Shown in pieces: positions 16,491 through 24,625 of a stretch of 64,000 nt of DNA; position 1 is the first letter of the stretch; each line of letters opens with the position of its first letter. A program made the position numbers and the translations under genes. Under the pieces are notes generated by a model. That model ran no database searches, had not been told where the DNA came from, and was given only the letters and a program-made list of their open reading frames with translations. The DNA is from Microbacterium sp. CFH 31415 (GTDB lineage Bacteria > Actinomycetota > Actinomycetes > Actinomycetales > Microbacteriaceae), in the NCBI RefSeq assembly GCF_022538185.1, contig NZ_JAKYXC010000014.1, positions 18,292 to 82,291 of the forward strand. The letters run 5' to 3'.

Positions 16491-17350
16491 CCGCCGCGAT
16501 CGATCTGCTCGCCGCGCCCACGCGCCGTCGTCGTCGTCGCGGCCCGTCCGTCACGGTGATCTTCGCGCTCGTCGTGCTCGCCGTCACGGCATTCGCCGTC
16601 GTGTTCGGCGGCATCCTCTACCCCGACGCCATGCGGCAGGACATCCTCTCCGGGCTTCTGCCCCCCGGAACCCCCGGGCACCTGCTGGGCACGGACGAAC
16701 TCGGCCGCGACGTGTGGGCGATGACCGTCGCGGGCGCAGCATCCGCTCTCATCGGGCCCCTCTGCGTCGCGCTCGGCTCGATGGTCCTCGGGATCGTCCT
16801 GGGCACCCTCGCCGGCTACGAGCGTGGCTGGCTCGATGTGGTCATCAGCCGCTGGACAGATCTGCTCCTCGCCCTGCCGGTGCTGCTGGCCGCGATCGTC
16901 GTGTCGGGCGTCTTCGGCGGCGGGTACTGGGTCACGGTGGGGCTGCTGATCCTGCTGTTCTCGCCGTCCGACATCCGCATCGTCCGCGCTGGTGTGCTGG
17001 AGCAGTCCGCCCGGCCCTACATCGAGGCGGCACGGATGCTGTCGCTCTCGCGCTGGCGGGTCATGTTCCGACACCTCCTCCCCAACGTCTCGACCCTGGT
17101 GCTCACCAACGTCATGCTGAACGTCGCCTTCGCGATCGTCGCCTTCTCATCGCTGTCGTTCCTCGGCGTGGGCGTGCCGCCCGGCATCCCGGACTGGGGC
17201 CGTCAGCTCACCGACAACCGCGCGATCATGTTCGACAACCCGGCGGCCGTCGTCGTCCCGGCCGTGCTCATCATCCTCGTCGCCTCCGCGGTCAACCTCG
17301 TCGGCGATTGGGCAGGGCAGCGCCTCTCACAGGTGGGGAAGACGCTGTGA
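16487..17350 (+). CDS. ABC peptide transporter permease (DppC/OppC-type)
   Basis: This 287-residue partner permease starts at ATG 16487 with an ATGA overlap. It shows the DppC signatures LGTDELGRDVWAM near residue 65, the EAA loop around IEAARMLSLSRWRVMFRHLLPN, and the C-terminal FLGVGVPPGIPDWGRQL. Five or six helices are predicted, with a basic N-terminal tail (RRRRRR). It forms a heterodimer with the upstream permease and is energised by the fused ATPase encoded next. Confidence 0.92.
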   Translation: MTAAIDLLAAPTRRRRRRGPSVTVIFALVVLAVTAFAVVFGGILYPDAMRQDILSGLLPPGTPGHLLGTDELGRDVWAMTVAGAASALIGPLCVALGSMVLGIVLGTLAGYERGWLDVVISRWTDLLLALPVLLAAIVVSGVFGGGYWVTVGLLILLFSPSDIRIVRAGVLEQSARPYIEAARMLSLSRWRVMFRHLLPNVSTLVLTNVMLNVAFAIVAFSSLSFLGVGVPPGIPDWGRQLTDNRAIMFDNPAAVVVPAVLIILVASAVNLVGDWAGQRLSQVGKTL

Positions 17351-18921
17351 GCGGTGTCGAGATCACCGGGCTCACCGTCATCGGCCACGACGGCCCCATG
17401 GTGCAGCCGATCGATGCGGTCATCGAGGCCGGACGCACGCTCGCGCTGATCGGCGAGTCCGGCTCGGGCAAGACCCTCACCGCGAAGGCGCTCATCGGAC
17501 TCCTGCCGCGCGGCTTCCGCGCCGAGGGCAGCGTGCGGATCGGCGAGCGGGAGCTCTCGCTCGAGTCGTCGCAGCCGGCGTGGCGGTCGGCGCGTGGCGG
17601 CACGGTGACGCTCCTGCTCCAGGACCCGTTCACCAGCCTCTCTCCGGTGCACCGCTGCGGCGACCAGATCGGGTGGACCCTGGATGCCGCGGCCGGCCGC
17701 CGCCTGCCCCGGGGCGAGCGCGACCGCCTCGTCGCCGATCGCCTGGAGGAGGTGAAGCTGCCGGCGCACGTCGCCCGCTCCTTCCCGCACCAGCTCTCGG
17801 GGGGCATGCGTCAGCGCGTCGCGATCGCGGCCGCGCTCGCCGCAGACCCGCAGCTGATCATCGCCGATGAGCCGACGACCGCCCTGGATGCCTCGAACCA
17901 GGCGGAGATCCTCGATCTACTGCGCAGCGTCCAGCGGGCGCGGAGCCTGTGCGTCATCCTCATCTCCCATGATCTCGGCATGGTGCGCGGGCGCACCGAC
18001 GATGTGCTCGTGATGCGTCACGGCGCAGTGGTCGAGCGCGGCGCGACCGCGGACGTGCTCGCCGCGCCGCAGCATCCGTACACGCGCGCTCTCATCGAGG
18101 CCGACCCCACGATGACCGTCGCGCCGCCGCCCGTGGCCGCGGCGCCCGTCGACGAGGCCGGGCTGCTGCTGAGCGCGAGCGGCGTGGACAAGCACTTCGG
18201 CGAACGGCAGGTGCTCGACGGCGTCGCCCTCGACATCGCCCCGGGGCAGATCGCGGGCGTGGTGGGCGAGTCCGGTTCGGGCAAGTCGACGTTCGCCCGG
18301 TGCATCGCCGGCCTCGAATCCGAGGATGCCGGGTCGATCGTGTTCGACGGCGTGCCGCTCGCGCCGGGTAGGCGCTCCCGCACCCCGGAGCAGATGCAGA
18401 TCGTCTTCCAGGATCCGTACTCCTCGTTGAACCCGATGATGTCGATCGGCGCGATCCTGCGCGAGGCGCTGGGCGTCGCGGGCAGGCCCGCGACCGAGGT
18501 CGCCGAGCTCCTGACGACGGTGGGGCTTCCCGCAGGCTTCGCTCGCAAGCGTCCTGCGGAGCTCTCCGGCGGACAGCGTCAGCGTGTCGCGATCGCCCGT
18601 GCGCTCGCGCCCCGTCCGCGTCTGCTCATCTGCGACGAGTCCGTGTCGGCGCTCGACGTGTCGGTGCAGGCGCAGATCCTCGCCCTGCTGACGCGCCTGC
18701 GCGACGAACTGGGCATCGCGATCCTGTTCATCTCCCACGACCTGGCCGTGGTCCGGATGCTGGCAGACACCGTGACCGTGCTCTGGAACGGCCGGGTCGT
18801 CGAGACCGGCCCGTGCGCCCAGGTGCTGACCGAGCCGCGTCACGAGTACACGGCCCTCCTCGTCGCCGCCGCACGACGCGAGAACACCCACCCCAACCTC
18901 GAATCCCCGAAGAAGGACTGA
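17347..18921 (+). CDS. fused double ATPase of the peptide ABC importer (DppD-DppF)
   Basis: This 524-residue protein carries two complete ABC domains in one chain. The first has GESGSGKT at about residue 37, LSGGMRQR and LIIADEPTTALD. The second has GESGSGKST at about residue 306, LSGGQRQR and LLICDESVSALD. Most importers of this class use two separate proteins, DppD and DppF; fused forms are common in actinobacteria. Each half carries the oligopeptide-type C-terminal motif (HPYTRAL, HEYTALL). It starts at GTG 17347 with a 4-nt overlap. In the second half the Walker B residue after Asp is Glu, so both sites look catalytic. Confidence 0.92.
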   Translation: MSGVEITGLTVIGHDGPMVQPIDAVIEAGRTLALIGESGSGKTLTAKALIGLLPRGFRAEGSVRIGERELSLESSQPAWRSARGGTVTLLLQDPFTSLSPVHRCGDQIGWTLDAAAGRRLPRGERDRLVADRLEEVKLPAHVARSFPHQLSGGMRQRVAIAAALAADPQLIIADEPTTALDASNQAEILDLLRSVQRARSLCVILISHDLGMVRGRTDDVLVMRHGAVVERGATADVLAAPQHPYTRALIEADPTMTVAPPPVAAAPVDEAGLLLSASGVDKHFGERQVLDGVALDIAPGQIAGVVGESGSGKSTFARCIAGLESEDAGSIVFDGVPLAPGRRSRTPEQMQIVFQDPYSSLNPMMSIGAILREALGVAGRPATEVAELLTTVGLPAGFARKRPAELSGGQRQRVAIARALAPRPRLLICDESVSALDVSVQAQILALLTRLRDELGIAILFISHDLAVVRMLADTVTVLWNGRVVETGPCAQVLTEPRHEYTALLVAAARRENTHPNLESPKKD

Positions 18922-18922
18922 C

Positions 18923-19990
18923 ATGCCCGCTTCCCTCCGTGTCGACTCCTCGTCACCGGCATCCGTCGCCGATGAGCTCGAGGGGATGGGCCTGTCGGCC
19001 GAGCGACTCGACCCCTGGCGCCGCGCGCGCGAGGAGTATCGCCCGGCCGCGTGGGCCGCCCGTGGCGCCGACGATGCGCTGCTCGCCGCCGTCCTCACCC
19101 GCGGCCGCCCCGCAACCGCTGCCGTCAAGATCACGGACGTGTGGTGCACCGACGAGGCCGCCGCCGCGGGTCTGGTGGACGCGGTCGCCGAGCACGCGCT
19201 CGCGCACGGCGATGTGGCGGTCAAGTGGGAGGTCCACGCGGGAGGGGAGCTGCCGGCGTTCGCCGCAGACCTGGGCTTCGTGCCGATGCGTCGACCGTGG
19301 GCGGCGGTGGGCACCGAGAACGTCCGCGGATACGTGCGCTGGCTGGTCCCGGCAGCGCACGATGAGCCGGGCTACTACGCCCAGACCACGCTGTTCACGT
19401 GCGGGGCGGTCGCCGCGCTCATCGCCGCCGAGGGCAGCGCGGCGGGCGGGTTCGGCGCGGGTGCCGCTGACCGCGATGTGGAGCTCGGCTTCTGGCGCCG
19501 GGCGAGCAACTACCCGGCGTGCGAGCCGATCGGCCTGGCGGTCGCGCTGCACGACCACCTCGGCGATGCTCCCGTCGAGGTCGCGCTCGACTCCGAGGGG
19601 CCGGTCCTGATCGAGAACTTCACGGGCTTCGACCGCTCCTTCCGGGCCGAGCTGCAGGAGGACTCCCTCCGCCAGGCGCAGGAACGCGGCATCCCGGTCC
19701 GTCGCGACCGCGTCGACATCGATGAGGTCGTTCGCCGCGTCGACGCGGGCGAGCACGCGCTGCTGCTCATCGACGAGGAGCCCATGCACGGTGAGACCGG
19801 TCCGCACTGGGTCGTCGCCCACGCTCGCGTCGGCGACACGCTGGTCGTCGAGGATCCGTGGGTGGGCGTCGACGCGGGCGAGACCTGGGTCGACAGTCAC
19901 GAACTGCCCATCCATCCGGACGATCTCGATCGTCTCGTGCGCTGGAGCGACGACGCCTACCGGGGCGTCATCTTCACTCGAGTCGACTGA
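18923..19990 (+). CDS. C39-peptidase-like protein with GNAT-like N-terminus
   Basis: This 355-residue protein begins one base after the transporter ATPase, with AAGGA before its ATG. The N-terminal 140 residues resemble a degenerate acetyltransferase (GNAT) fold. The C-terminal half matches the Peptidase_C39_like family (DUF3335), with a candidate catalytic Cys in TLFTCGAVAAL (about residue 157), His in PHWVVAH (about 294) and Asp in VVEDPW. There is no signal peptide, so it should act in the cytoplasm. As the last gene of a peptide-import operon it plausibly trims or modifies the imported peptide. This is inference; no substrate is known. The family also occurs beside peptide-modifying ATP-grasp genes. 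Confidence 0.7.
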   Translation: MPASLRVDSSSPASVADELEGMGLSAERLDPWRRAREEYRPAAWAARGADDALLAAVLTRGRPATAAVKITDVWCTDEAAAAGLVDAVAEHALAHGDVAVKWEVHAGGELPAFAADLGFVPMRRPWAAVGTENVRGYVRWLVPAAHDEPGYYAQTTLFTCGAVAALIAAEGSAAGGFGAGAADRDVELGFWRRASNYPACEPIGLAVALHDHLGDAPVEVALDSEGPVLIENFTGFDRSFRAELQEDSLRQAQERGIPVRRDRVDIDEVVRRVDAGEHALLLIDEEPMHGETGPHWVVAHARVGDTLVVEDPWVGVDAGETWVDSHELPIHPDDLDRLVRWSDDAYRGVIFTRVD

Positions 19991-20058
19991 CGTCTGAGCC
20001 ACCGGAGGCGGCAGGTCGCGGCAGCCGATCGTCCACTCTCGGTCGACCGCCGCCGGAC

Positions 20059-20466
20059 TCAGCGGGAGGTGAGCGTGCGGTCGAAGGCGCCCTCGCGCGT
20101 CGAGACGATGTCTTTCCCGAGCGGCATGAGCGAGATCGGCACCATCTTGAAGTCGGCGATCGCCAGCGGGATGCCGATGATCGTGATGAGGAGCGCGATG
20201 CCCGATGCGATGTGCGCGAGTGCCAGCCACCACCCGGCGAAGATCACCCAGATCACGTTGCCGAGGAACGAGCCGACGCCGGCGCTCGGCTTCGCGACGA
20301 TCGTGCGGCCGAAGGGCCACAGCGCGTAGTTCGCCGTGCGGAACGACGCGATCGCCCACGGGATCGTGATGATCGGGATGCACAGCAGGATGCCCGCGAG
20401 CACGTAGGCGAGGAAGAGCCAGAGGCCGGCGAGGATGAGCCAGATGATGTTCAGGACGGTGCGCAC
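20059..20466 (-). CDS. yccF: YccF-domain inner membrane protein
   Basis: This 135-residue protein is built from two copies of the YccF domain. Each has a hydrophobic helix followed by the conserved IPxxITIPWAIASFR / IIGIPLAIADFK type stretch and a PFGR or PLGK motif. Four membrane segments are predicted. It starts at GTG 20466, with AGGA about 8 nt upstream. E. coli YccF is an integral membrane protein of unknown role. It lies first in a run of small envelope-type genes leading to PspC-domain proteins, which suggests membrane stress or homeostasis. Confidence 0.85.
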   Translation of the reverse strand: MRTVLNIIWLILAGLWLFLAYVLAGILLCIPIITIPWAIASFRTANYALWPFGRTIVAKPSAGVGSFLGNVIWVIFAGWWLALAHIASGIALLITIIGIPLAIADFKMVPISLMPLGKDIVSTREGAFDRTLTSR

Positions 20467-20509
20467 GGGTACATCCTGTCAACGCTCCCTGATCGAAAGC
20501 CCGGCGCGG

Positions 20510-20899
20510 TCATCGTTCGACGGTCACGCGGAGCTGGGCGCTGCGCAGCAGCGCGACGCCGCCCAGGATAAGCAGCAGCACGCCGCCGGCCAGGACGGTG
20601 ATCCCGACCACCCATCCCGGCTGGAGATCCGCCGGCGACAGCGAGCGAAGCCACTCCCGGACGTCATCGAGACGGGATGCCTCGGCCAGCACCCACAGGG
20701 CGAATCCGGCGAGCGCGGCGAAGACCGCGCCCCAGACGATGCCCGCCCAGCGCACCCGCGGATCGGCGAGTGCTGCCGGCGATGCGGCGAGGGCCGCGGC
20801 ATCCGTCGGCCCGGCTGTCGCGACGGAGGGCGGGGCGAGCGCGAGCGGCGGCGGAGTGAGTGGGGCGGGCGGGAGGGGTGCGGTGGGTTCGGTGTCCAT
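20510..20899 (-). CDS. small membrane protein with Pro-rich N-terminus
   Basis: This 129-residue protein has about 45 residues of Pro/Ala-rich, probably cytoplasmic sequence, then two membrane helices (about 52-72 and 97-117) separated by a short charged loop. No family is recognised. It lies 12 nt after the PspC-domain gene on the same strand and is probably co-transcribed with it. Its Pro-rich head resembles that of the neighbouring PspC protein. Confidence 0.65.
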   Translation of the reverse strand: MDTEPTAPLPPAPLTPPPLALAPPSVATAGPTDAAALAASPAALADPRVRWAGIVWGAVFAALAGFALWVLAEASRLDDVREWLRSLSPADLQPGWVVGITVLAGGVLLLILGGVALLRSAQLRVTVER

Positions 20900-20911
20900 G
20901 GTGGTGTCCGT

Positions 20912-22492
20912 TCAGGGCTGGGCGATGGAGACGGAAACCGTGCCGGACTGCTGGTCCAGGACGACGGTCTGCCGCGTGGGTGGCACGTCGGAGTCGGGGC
21001 GCGCCGTGTCGATGCGCTGGCGGATGCTCGTACGGCCGTCGGCGAGCTCCGCCCCCTCCCATTCGCCGCCCGTCATGTACTCGCCGGTCCGGTCGTCGAC
21101 GGTGGACCACTCCACGCCGTCAGGGCTCGTGACCTGCAGGGTCAGGATGACCCCGGCGCCGACCCAGATATCGGTGGAGCCGCTGCGCTTGTCGACCCGG
21201 ATGGTGTCGACTACTGTCCCGCCGTCGGTGCCGCCGACGTCGCCGATGTCGATGTGGAGGTGTCCCCAGACCTGGGTGAACTCCCGCGGGTCCCACGACC
21301 CGACGCTCGCGTCGCCGAACACGATGCCGCGCGTCACCGGCACGGCCGTCGTGCTCACGCCGGCGATCAGCAGCGCGACGGTGAGGAAGGCGAGGAAACC
21401 GCTGCGGCGGCGCATCGCCCCGGCGACGACCATCGCCAGCGCGACGACCAGTGCCGCCGCGAACAGTCCGACGGCGACCGCGACGAGCGGCTCGCCCGGC
21501 TCCGCTGCGCCGCGCCACAGCGCCGTCGCCGCGCCGACGACGAGCGCGGCGCCCATGACGAACACGACCGAGCCGAAACTCGTCCGCGGGTTCGATGCCC
21601 GGCGGAGGCGGCGCTGCTCCGCCGCCTCGGCGGTGAACGCGGCCATCGCGGCGGTGCGTTCGGCCCGTGCCTGCTCGCGCGCGGCGCGCTCGGCATCCTG
21701 CTGCTGGCGACGCCACGCCTGGTCGTGCTGCTTCCACGCTGCATGCTGCTCGCGCCACGCGGCGAGCTCGGCGTCCGTGGCGCCGGAGGGCACCGCCGGT
21801 TCGAGGGGAGGGGGCATCAGGGCAGATCCGGCGGCCGACGATGCTGAGTCGGCGCCCGCCGGATCCGCCGTCGCGCGGACGCCCGAATCGTCCTGCGCGG
21901 GTGCGCCGGCGTCGCCCGGGTCCGCGGAAGCCCTTCGCGGATCCATCCCGGGCGCGACGCCGGACGTGGAGGCGCGGTGCGAGGAGGACCGCGCGATGAG
22001 GTAGATGGCGCCGCCGATCACCGCGACCGTGACGAGGGTCCAGAACGCACCCCAGGGCGACCAGTCGAAGAAGGGACCGAAGGGCTGGGCAGCGGCGAAG
22101 AACCAGGGCACGACGGGGAAGATGCCGATGAGCAGCATGAGGCCGATGCCCACCATGGCCGGGTCGAAGCGGCGGTCGACCAGATCCCGCAGGTGGATCC
22201 TCCCCGACAGGTCGGGCAGAAGCGCCCACGCGAGCCCGTAGACGAGGAACATCGGCAGCCCGAACAGTGCCGCCACCACGAAGACCCCACGCACGATGAC
22301 CGGGTCGATCCCGAGCCGGGCGGCAAGGCCCGCGCACACCCCGCCGATCCAGCCGTCGCCGCGGGCGAGCCCGAGGTCGGTGAGCCAGGCGAAGAAGCGG
22401 TCCCACGACGGAGCGCGGCCACCGGGAGGGGGCGGCGGCGGTCCGGGGTCGGCGAGGGGCGCAGCATCCGGCGCGGCAGTCGAATCGGTCAT
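20912..22492 (-). CDS. PspC-domain membrane protein
   Basis: This 526-residue protein has a Pro-rich start and a PspC domain at about residues 30-100 (DGWIGGVCAGLAARLGIDP is diagnostic). Further membrane helices follow, then a charged Ala/Arg/Gln-rich coiled segment at about 250-310, two or three more helices and a C-terminal beta-rich toast-rack-like domain (about 410-526). PspC proteins sense envelope stress. The ATG at 22492 is chosen because the PspC architecture begins there and AGGAT lies upstream; the frame is open beyond it. It is divergent from a histidine kinase that also carries a PspC domain, so the pair likely forms one signalling module resembling LiaF with LiaRS. Confidence 0.85.
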   Translation of the reverse strand: MTDSTAAPDAAPLADPGPPPPPPGGRAPSWDRFFAWLTDLGLARGDGWIGGVCAGLAARLGIDPVIVRGVFVVAALFGLPMFLVYGLAWALLPDLSGRIHLRDLVDRRFDPAMVGIGLMLLIGIFPVVPWFFAAAQPFGPFFDWSPWGAFWTLVTVAVIGGAIYLIARSSSHRASTSGVAPGMDPRRASADPGDAGAPAQDDSGVRATADPAGADSASSAAGSALMPPPLEPAVPSGATDAELAAWREQHAAWKQHDQAWRRQQQDAERAAREQARAERTAAMAAFTAEAAEQRRLRRASNPRTSFGSVVFVMGAALVVGAATALWRGAAEPGEPLVAVAVGLFAAALVVALAMVVAGAMRRRSGFLAFLTVALLIAGVSTTAVPVTRGIVFGDASVGSWDPREFTQVWGHLHIDIGDVGGTDGGTVVDTIRVDKRSGSTDIWVGAGVILTLQVTSPDGVEWSTVDDRTGEYMTGGEWEGAELADGRTSIRQRIDTARPDSDVPPTRQTVVLDQQSGTVSVSIAQP

Positions 22493-22607
22493 GCTTCGAT
22501 CCTGCGGCTCCCTCACCGCCGCTCGCCATGGGGTGATCCCCTGAGTCGACCCTGATCTTCGCCACGGACGCGCGGCGCGCGAACCTTCGAGGTGGTTGGA
22601 TTGCGGC

Positions 22608-23807
22608 ATGTCCTCGTCCGCCGTTCCCGCCGTGCGCGAGCGCGTGCCTCTGCGTCGTCCTCGCGCGTGCGCGGTGTCGGGCACGTCGGAGGCGGTCGCC
22701 GCGCACCTCGGCTGGGGCACCACCGCGGTGCGCGCGATCTTCGTGCTGCTGACGCTGCTCTGGGGCGCCGGCGCGCTGCTGTACGCGTGGATCTGGGTGT
22801 TCACGCCGTGGCAGGAGGGTGATGCCGCGCCCACGCGACGCGTGCCCGTGGCGTGGCTCCTCGCTGCGGCCGCAGGCTTGGGACTGATCGCCACCACTGT
22901 GCAGCTCCTCGCCACGATCGCGGGGCAGCTGCCTCTGACCACGCAGCCGGGATGGTTCGTCTGGGTCGGGTTGACGACCGTGTGCGCGGTCGCCTCGGGG
23001 ATGTGGGCGACGTTCGTCGACCGCGACGACCCTGCGCGCGGACCGCGCCACGAGCTGTCGGTGCGCCTTACGGTGACGGGCGTCCTGGCGGCGCTGATCG
23101 TCCTGCAGGTCAGCATCCTGCAGGAGGCCGGACTCGTCGCCTTCCTGTTCGCCGTCGCCATCATGGCCGGCATCGCCGCCGTCTACTCCTCGACACTGAT
23201 CGCGAAGTGGCGCGAGCTGTCGGGCGAGCGCACCCGCCGGATTCGCGAAGAGCAGCGCGCCGAGATGGCTGCGCACCTGCACGACTCGGTGCTGCAGACG
23301 CTGGCCCTCATCCAGAATCGCGCCGGTCCCTCCAGCGAGGCGGCACGGCTCGCGCGGGCGCAGGAGCGCGAGCTGCGCTCCTGGCTGTATGACGGGGACA
23401 GTCCCGTCGACAGCGATCTGCCGACCGACCTCCGCGACTACGCGGGCGGTCTCGAGCTCGACTTCCCGGTGCGCATCGACGTGGTCTCCGCCGGCCTGTC
23501 CACCGAGCGTGCGAGCGGCGAGATCGCCGCAGCCGCTCGCGAGGCCATGCTCAACGCGGCGCGCCATGCCGGCGGCGATGTCTCGGTCTACATCGAGGGC
23601 ACCGCGACAGGGGTCGACGTCTACGTCCGCGATCGCGGCCCCGGGTTCTCGCTCGACGACGTGCCCGGCGACCGACTCGGCGTACGCGAGTCGATCATCG
23701 GGCGGCTGCGCCGGGTCGGCGGCACGGCGACGGTGAAGCCCGGTGCGGGCGGCATCGGCACCGAGGTCCATCTGCACTTCGCGGGGGAGGAGGCCCGACG
23801 TGGGTGA
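22608..23807 (+). CDS. PspC-domain sensor histidine kinase (LiaS/DesK class)
   Basis: This 399-residue membrane kinase has a PspC domain at residues 10-70 with one hydrophobic segment and then four more helices (about 80-205). A HisKA_3 dimerisation helix carries the phospho-acceptor His in AAHLHDSVLQT (about residue 223). The ATPase domain has NAARHAG (N box) and DRGPGF (G1 box). Such kinases phosphorylate LuxR-type regulators, here encoded immediately downstream with an 8-nt overlap. The PspC sensor links it to the divergent PspC protein. The ATG at 22608 is chosen over an in-frame TTG four codons earlier. Confidence 0.9.
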   Translation: MSSSAVPAVRERVPLRRPRACAVSGTSEAVAAHLGWGTTAVRAIFVLLTLLWGAGALLYAWIWVFTPWQEGDAAPTRRVPVAWLLAAAAGLGLIATTVQLLATIAGQLPLTTQPGWFVWVGLTTVCAVASGMWATFVDRDDPARGPRHELSVRLTVTGVLAALIVLQVSILQEAGLVAFLFAVAIMAGIAAVYSSTLIAKWRELSGERTRRIREEQRAEMAAHLHDSVLQTLALIQNRAGPSSEAARLARAQERELRSWLYDGDSPVDSDLPTDLRDYAGGLELDFPVRIDVVSAGLSTERASGEIAAAAREAMLNAARHAGGDVSVYIEGTATGVDVYVRDRGPGFSLDDVPGDRLGVRESIIGRLRRVGGTATVKPGAGGIGTEVHLHFAGEEARRG

Positions 23808-24474
23808 GACGCTCCGCGTCGTGCTCGTCGACGACCACTCGATCTTCCGGTCCGGTCTGCGGGCCGACCTCGATCCGTCCGTGCAGATCGTCGGCGAGGC
23901 CGACGATGTCGCGGGTGCCGTCTCGGTGATCGCCGAACTGCAGCCCGACGTCGTGCTGCTCGACGTGCACCTGCCGGGCGCGGCGGATGCCGGCATTCCG
24001 GACGCCAGCGGCGGCGAAGCCGTGCTGCGCCGGTCATCGCCGCTGGCTCCGCGCACGCGGTTCCTCGCGTTGAGTGTGTCGGATGCCGCGGAGGACGTCG
24101 TGCGCGTCATCCGCGCCGGCGCCCGCGGCTACATCACGAAGGGATCGTCCGGGAAGGAGGTGAGCCGCGCCGTGCATGCGGTAGCCGGGGGCGACGCCGT
24201 CTTCTCGCCCCGGCTCGCGGGGTTCGTGCTCGACGCGTTCGGCGCGGTCGCCGGCGAGACAGCGACGGCGATCGACGAGCTCGACCGGCTGTCGGCCCGC
24301 GAGCAGGAGGTCATGCGCCTCATCGCCCGCGGGTACGCCTACAAGGAGGTGGCCGCGGAGCTGTTCATCTCGAACAAGACCGTCGAGACCCACGTCTCCG
24401 CCGTGCTGCGCAAGCTGCAGCTCTCGTCGCGGTACGAGCTGACCGCCTGGGCCTCGGAGCGCCGTCTGCTCTGA
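23800..24474 (+). CDS. LuxR-family response regulator
   Basis: This 224-residue regulator has a receiver domain (residues 5-130) with the acidic pocket VDDH and the phospho-acceptor Asp in VVLLDVHLPG. The receiver has a short insertion rich in Ala/Gly/Asp just after the Asp. The C-terminal LuxR HTH (about 160-220) reads LSAREQEVMRLIARGYAYKE followed by ISNKTVETHVS. It starts at GTG 23800, inside the end of the kinase gene, preceded by a GGGGGAGGAGG ribosome site. It is the DNA-binding output of the PspC/kinase module; its targets probably include the divergent PspC genes. Confidence 0.92.
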   Translation: MGETLRVVLVDDHSIFRSGLRADLDPSVQIVGEADDVAGAVSVIAELQPDVVLLDVHLPGAADAGIPDASGGEAVLRRSSPLAPRTRFLALSVSDAAEDVVRVIRAGARGYITKGSSGKEVSRAVHAVAGGDAVFSPRLAGFVLDAFGAVAGETATAIDELDRLSAREQEVMRLIARGYAYKEVAAELFISNKTVETHVSAVLRKLQLSSRYELTAWASERRLL

Positions 24475-24610
24475 GTCTGATGCCCGCCGTACGGGAGCGC
24501 CGGGGCGCCGGTCGTGGCGGGTTCCGTGCGCGGCTGCCCGCCACGGCCGGCAACCCGACCTCGGGTGCGAGGCTGGGGGAGAAGCGGGGGCGGGTGTCGC
24601 CGTGCGCGCC

Positions 24611-24616
24611 TAGACT
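24611..24616 (+). promoter_or_regulatory. -10 box of pcrA
   Basis: TAGACT starts 15 nt before the pcrA ATG, with no ribosome site in between. This fits a leaderless or nearly leaderless mRNA. The upstream 135 bp contain only GC-rich sequence without a recognisable gene. Confidence 0.45.
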
Positions 24617-24625
24617 TGTCGGGCC

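Noticed and set aside
22493..23173. N-terminal extension of the PspC-domain protein
   Set aside because: The open frame runs antisense through the kinase gene; the PspC architecture begins at the ATG at 22492, which has a ribosome site.
24475..24625. Small gene between the response regulator and pcrA
   Set aside because: Only GC-rich sequence with no start and ribosome site combination; it contains the pcrA -10 box.
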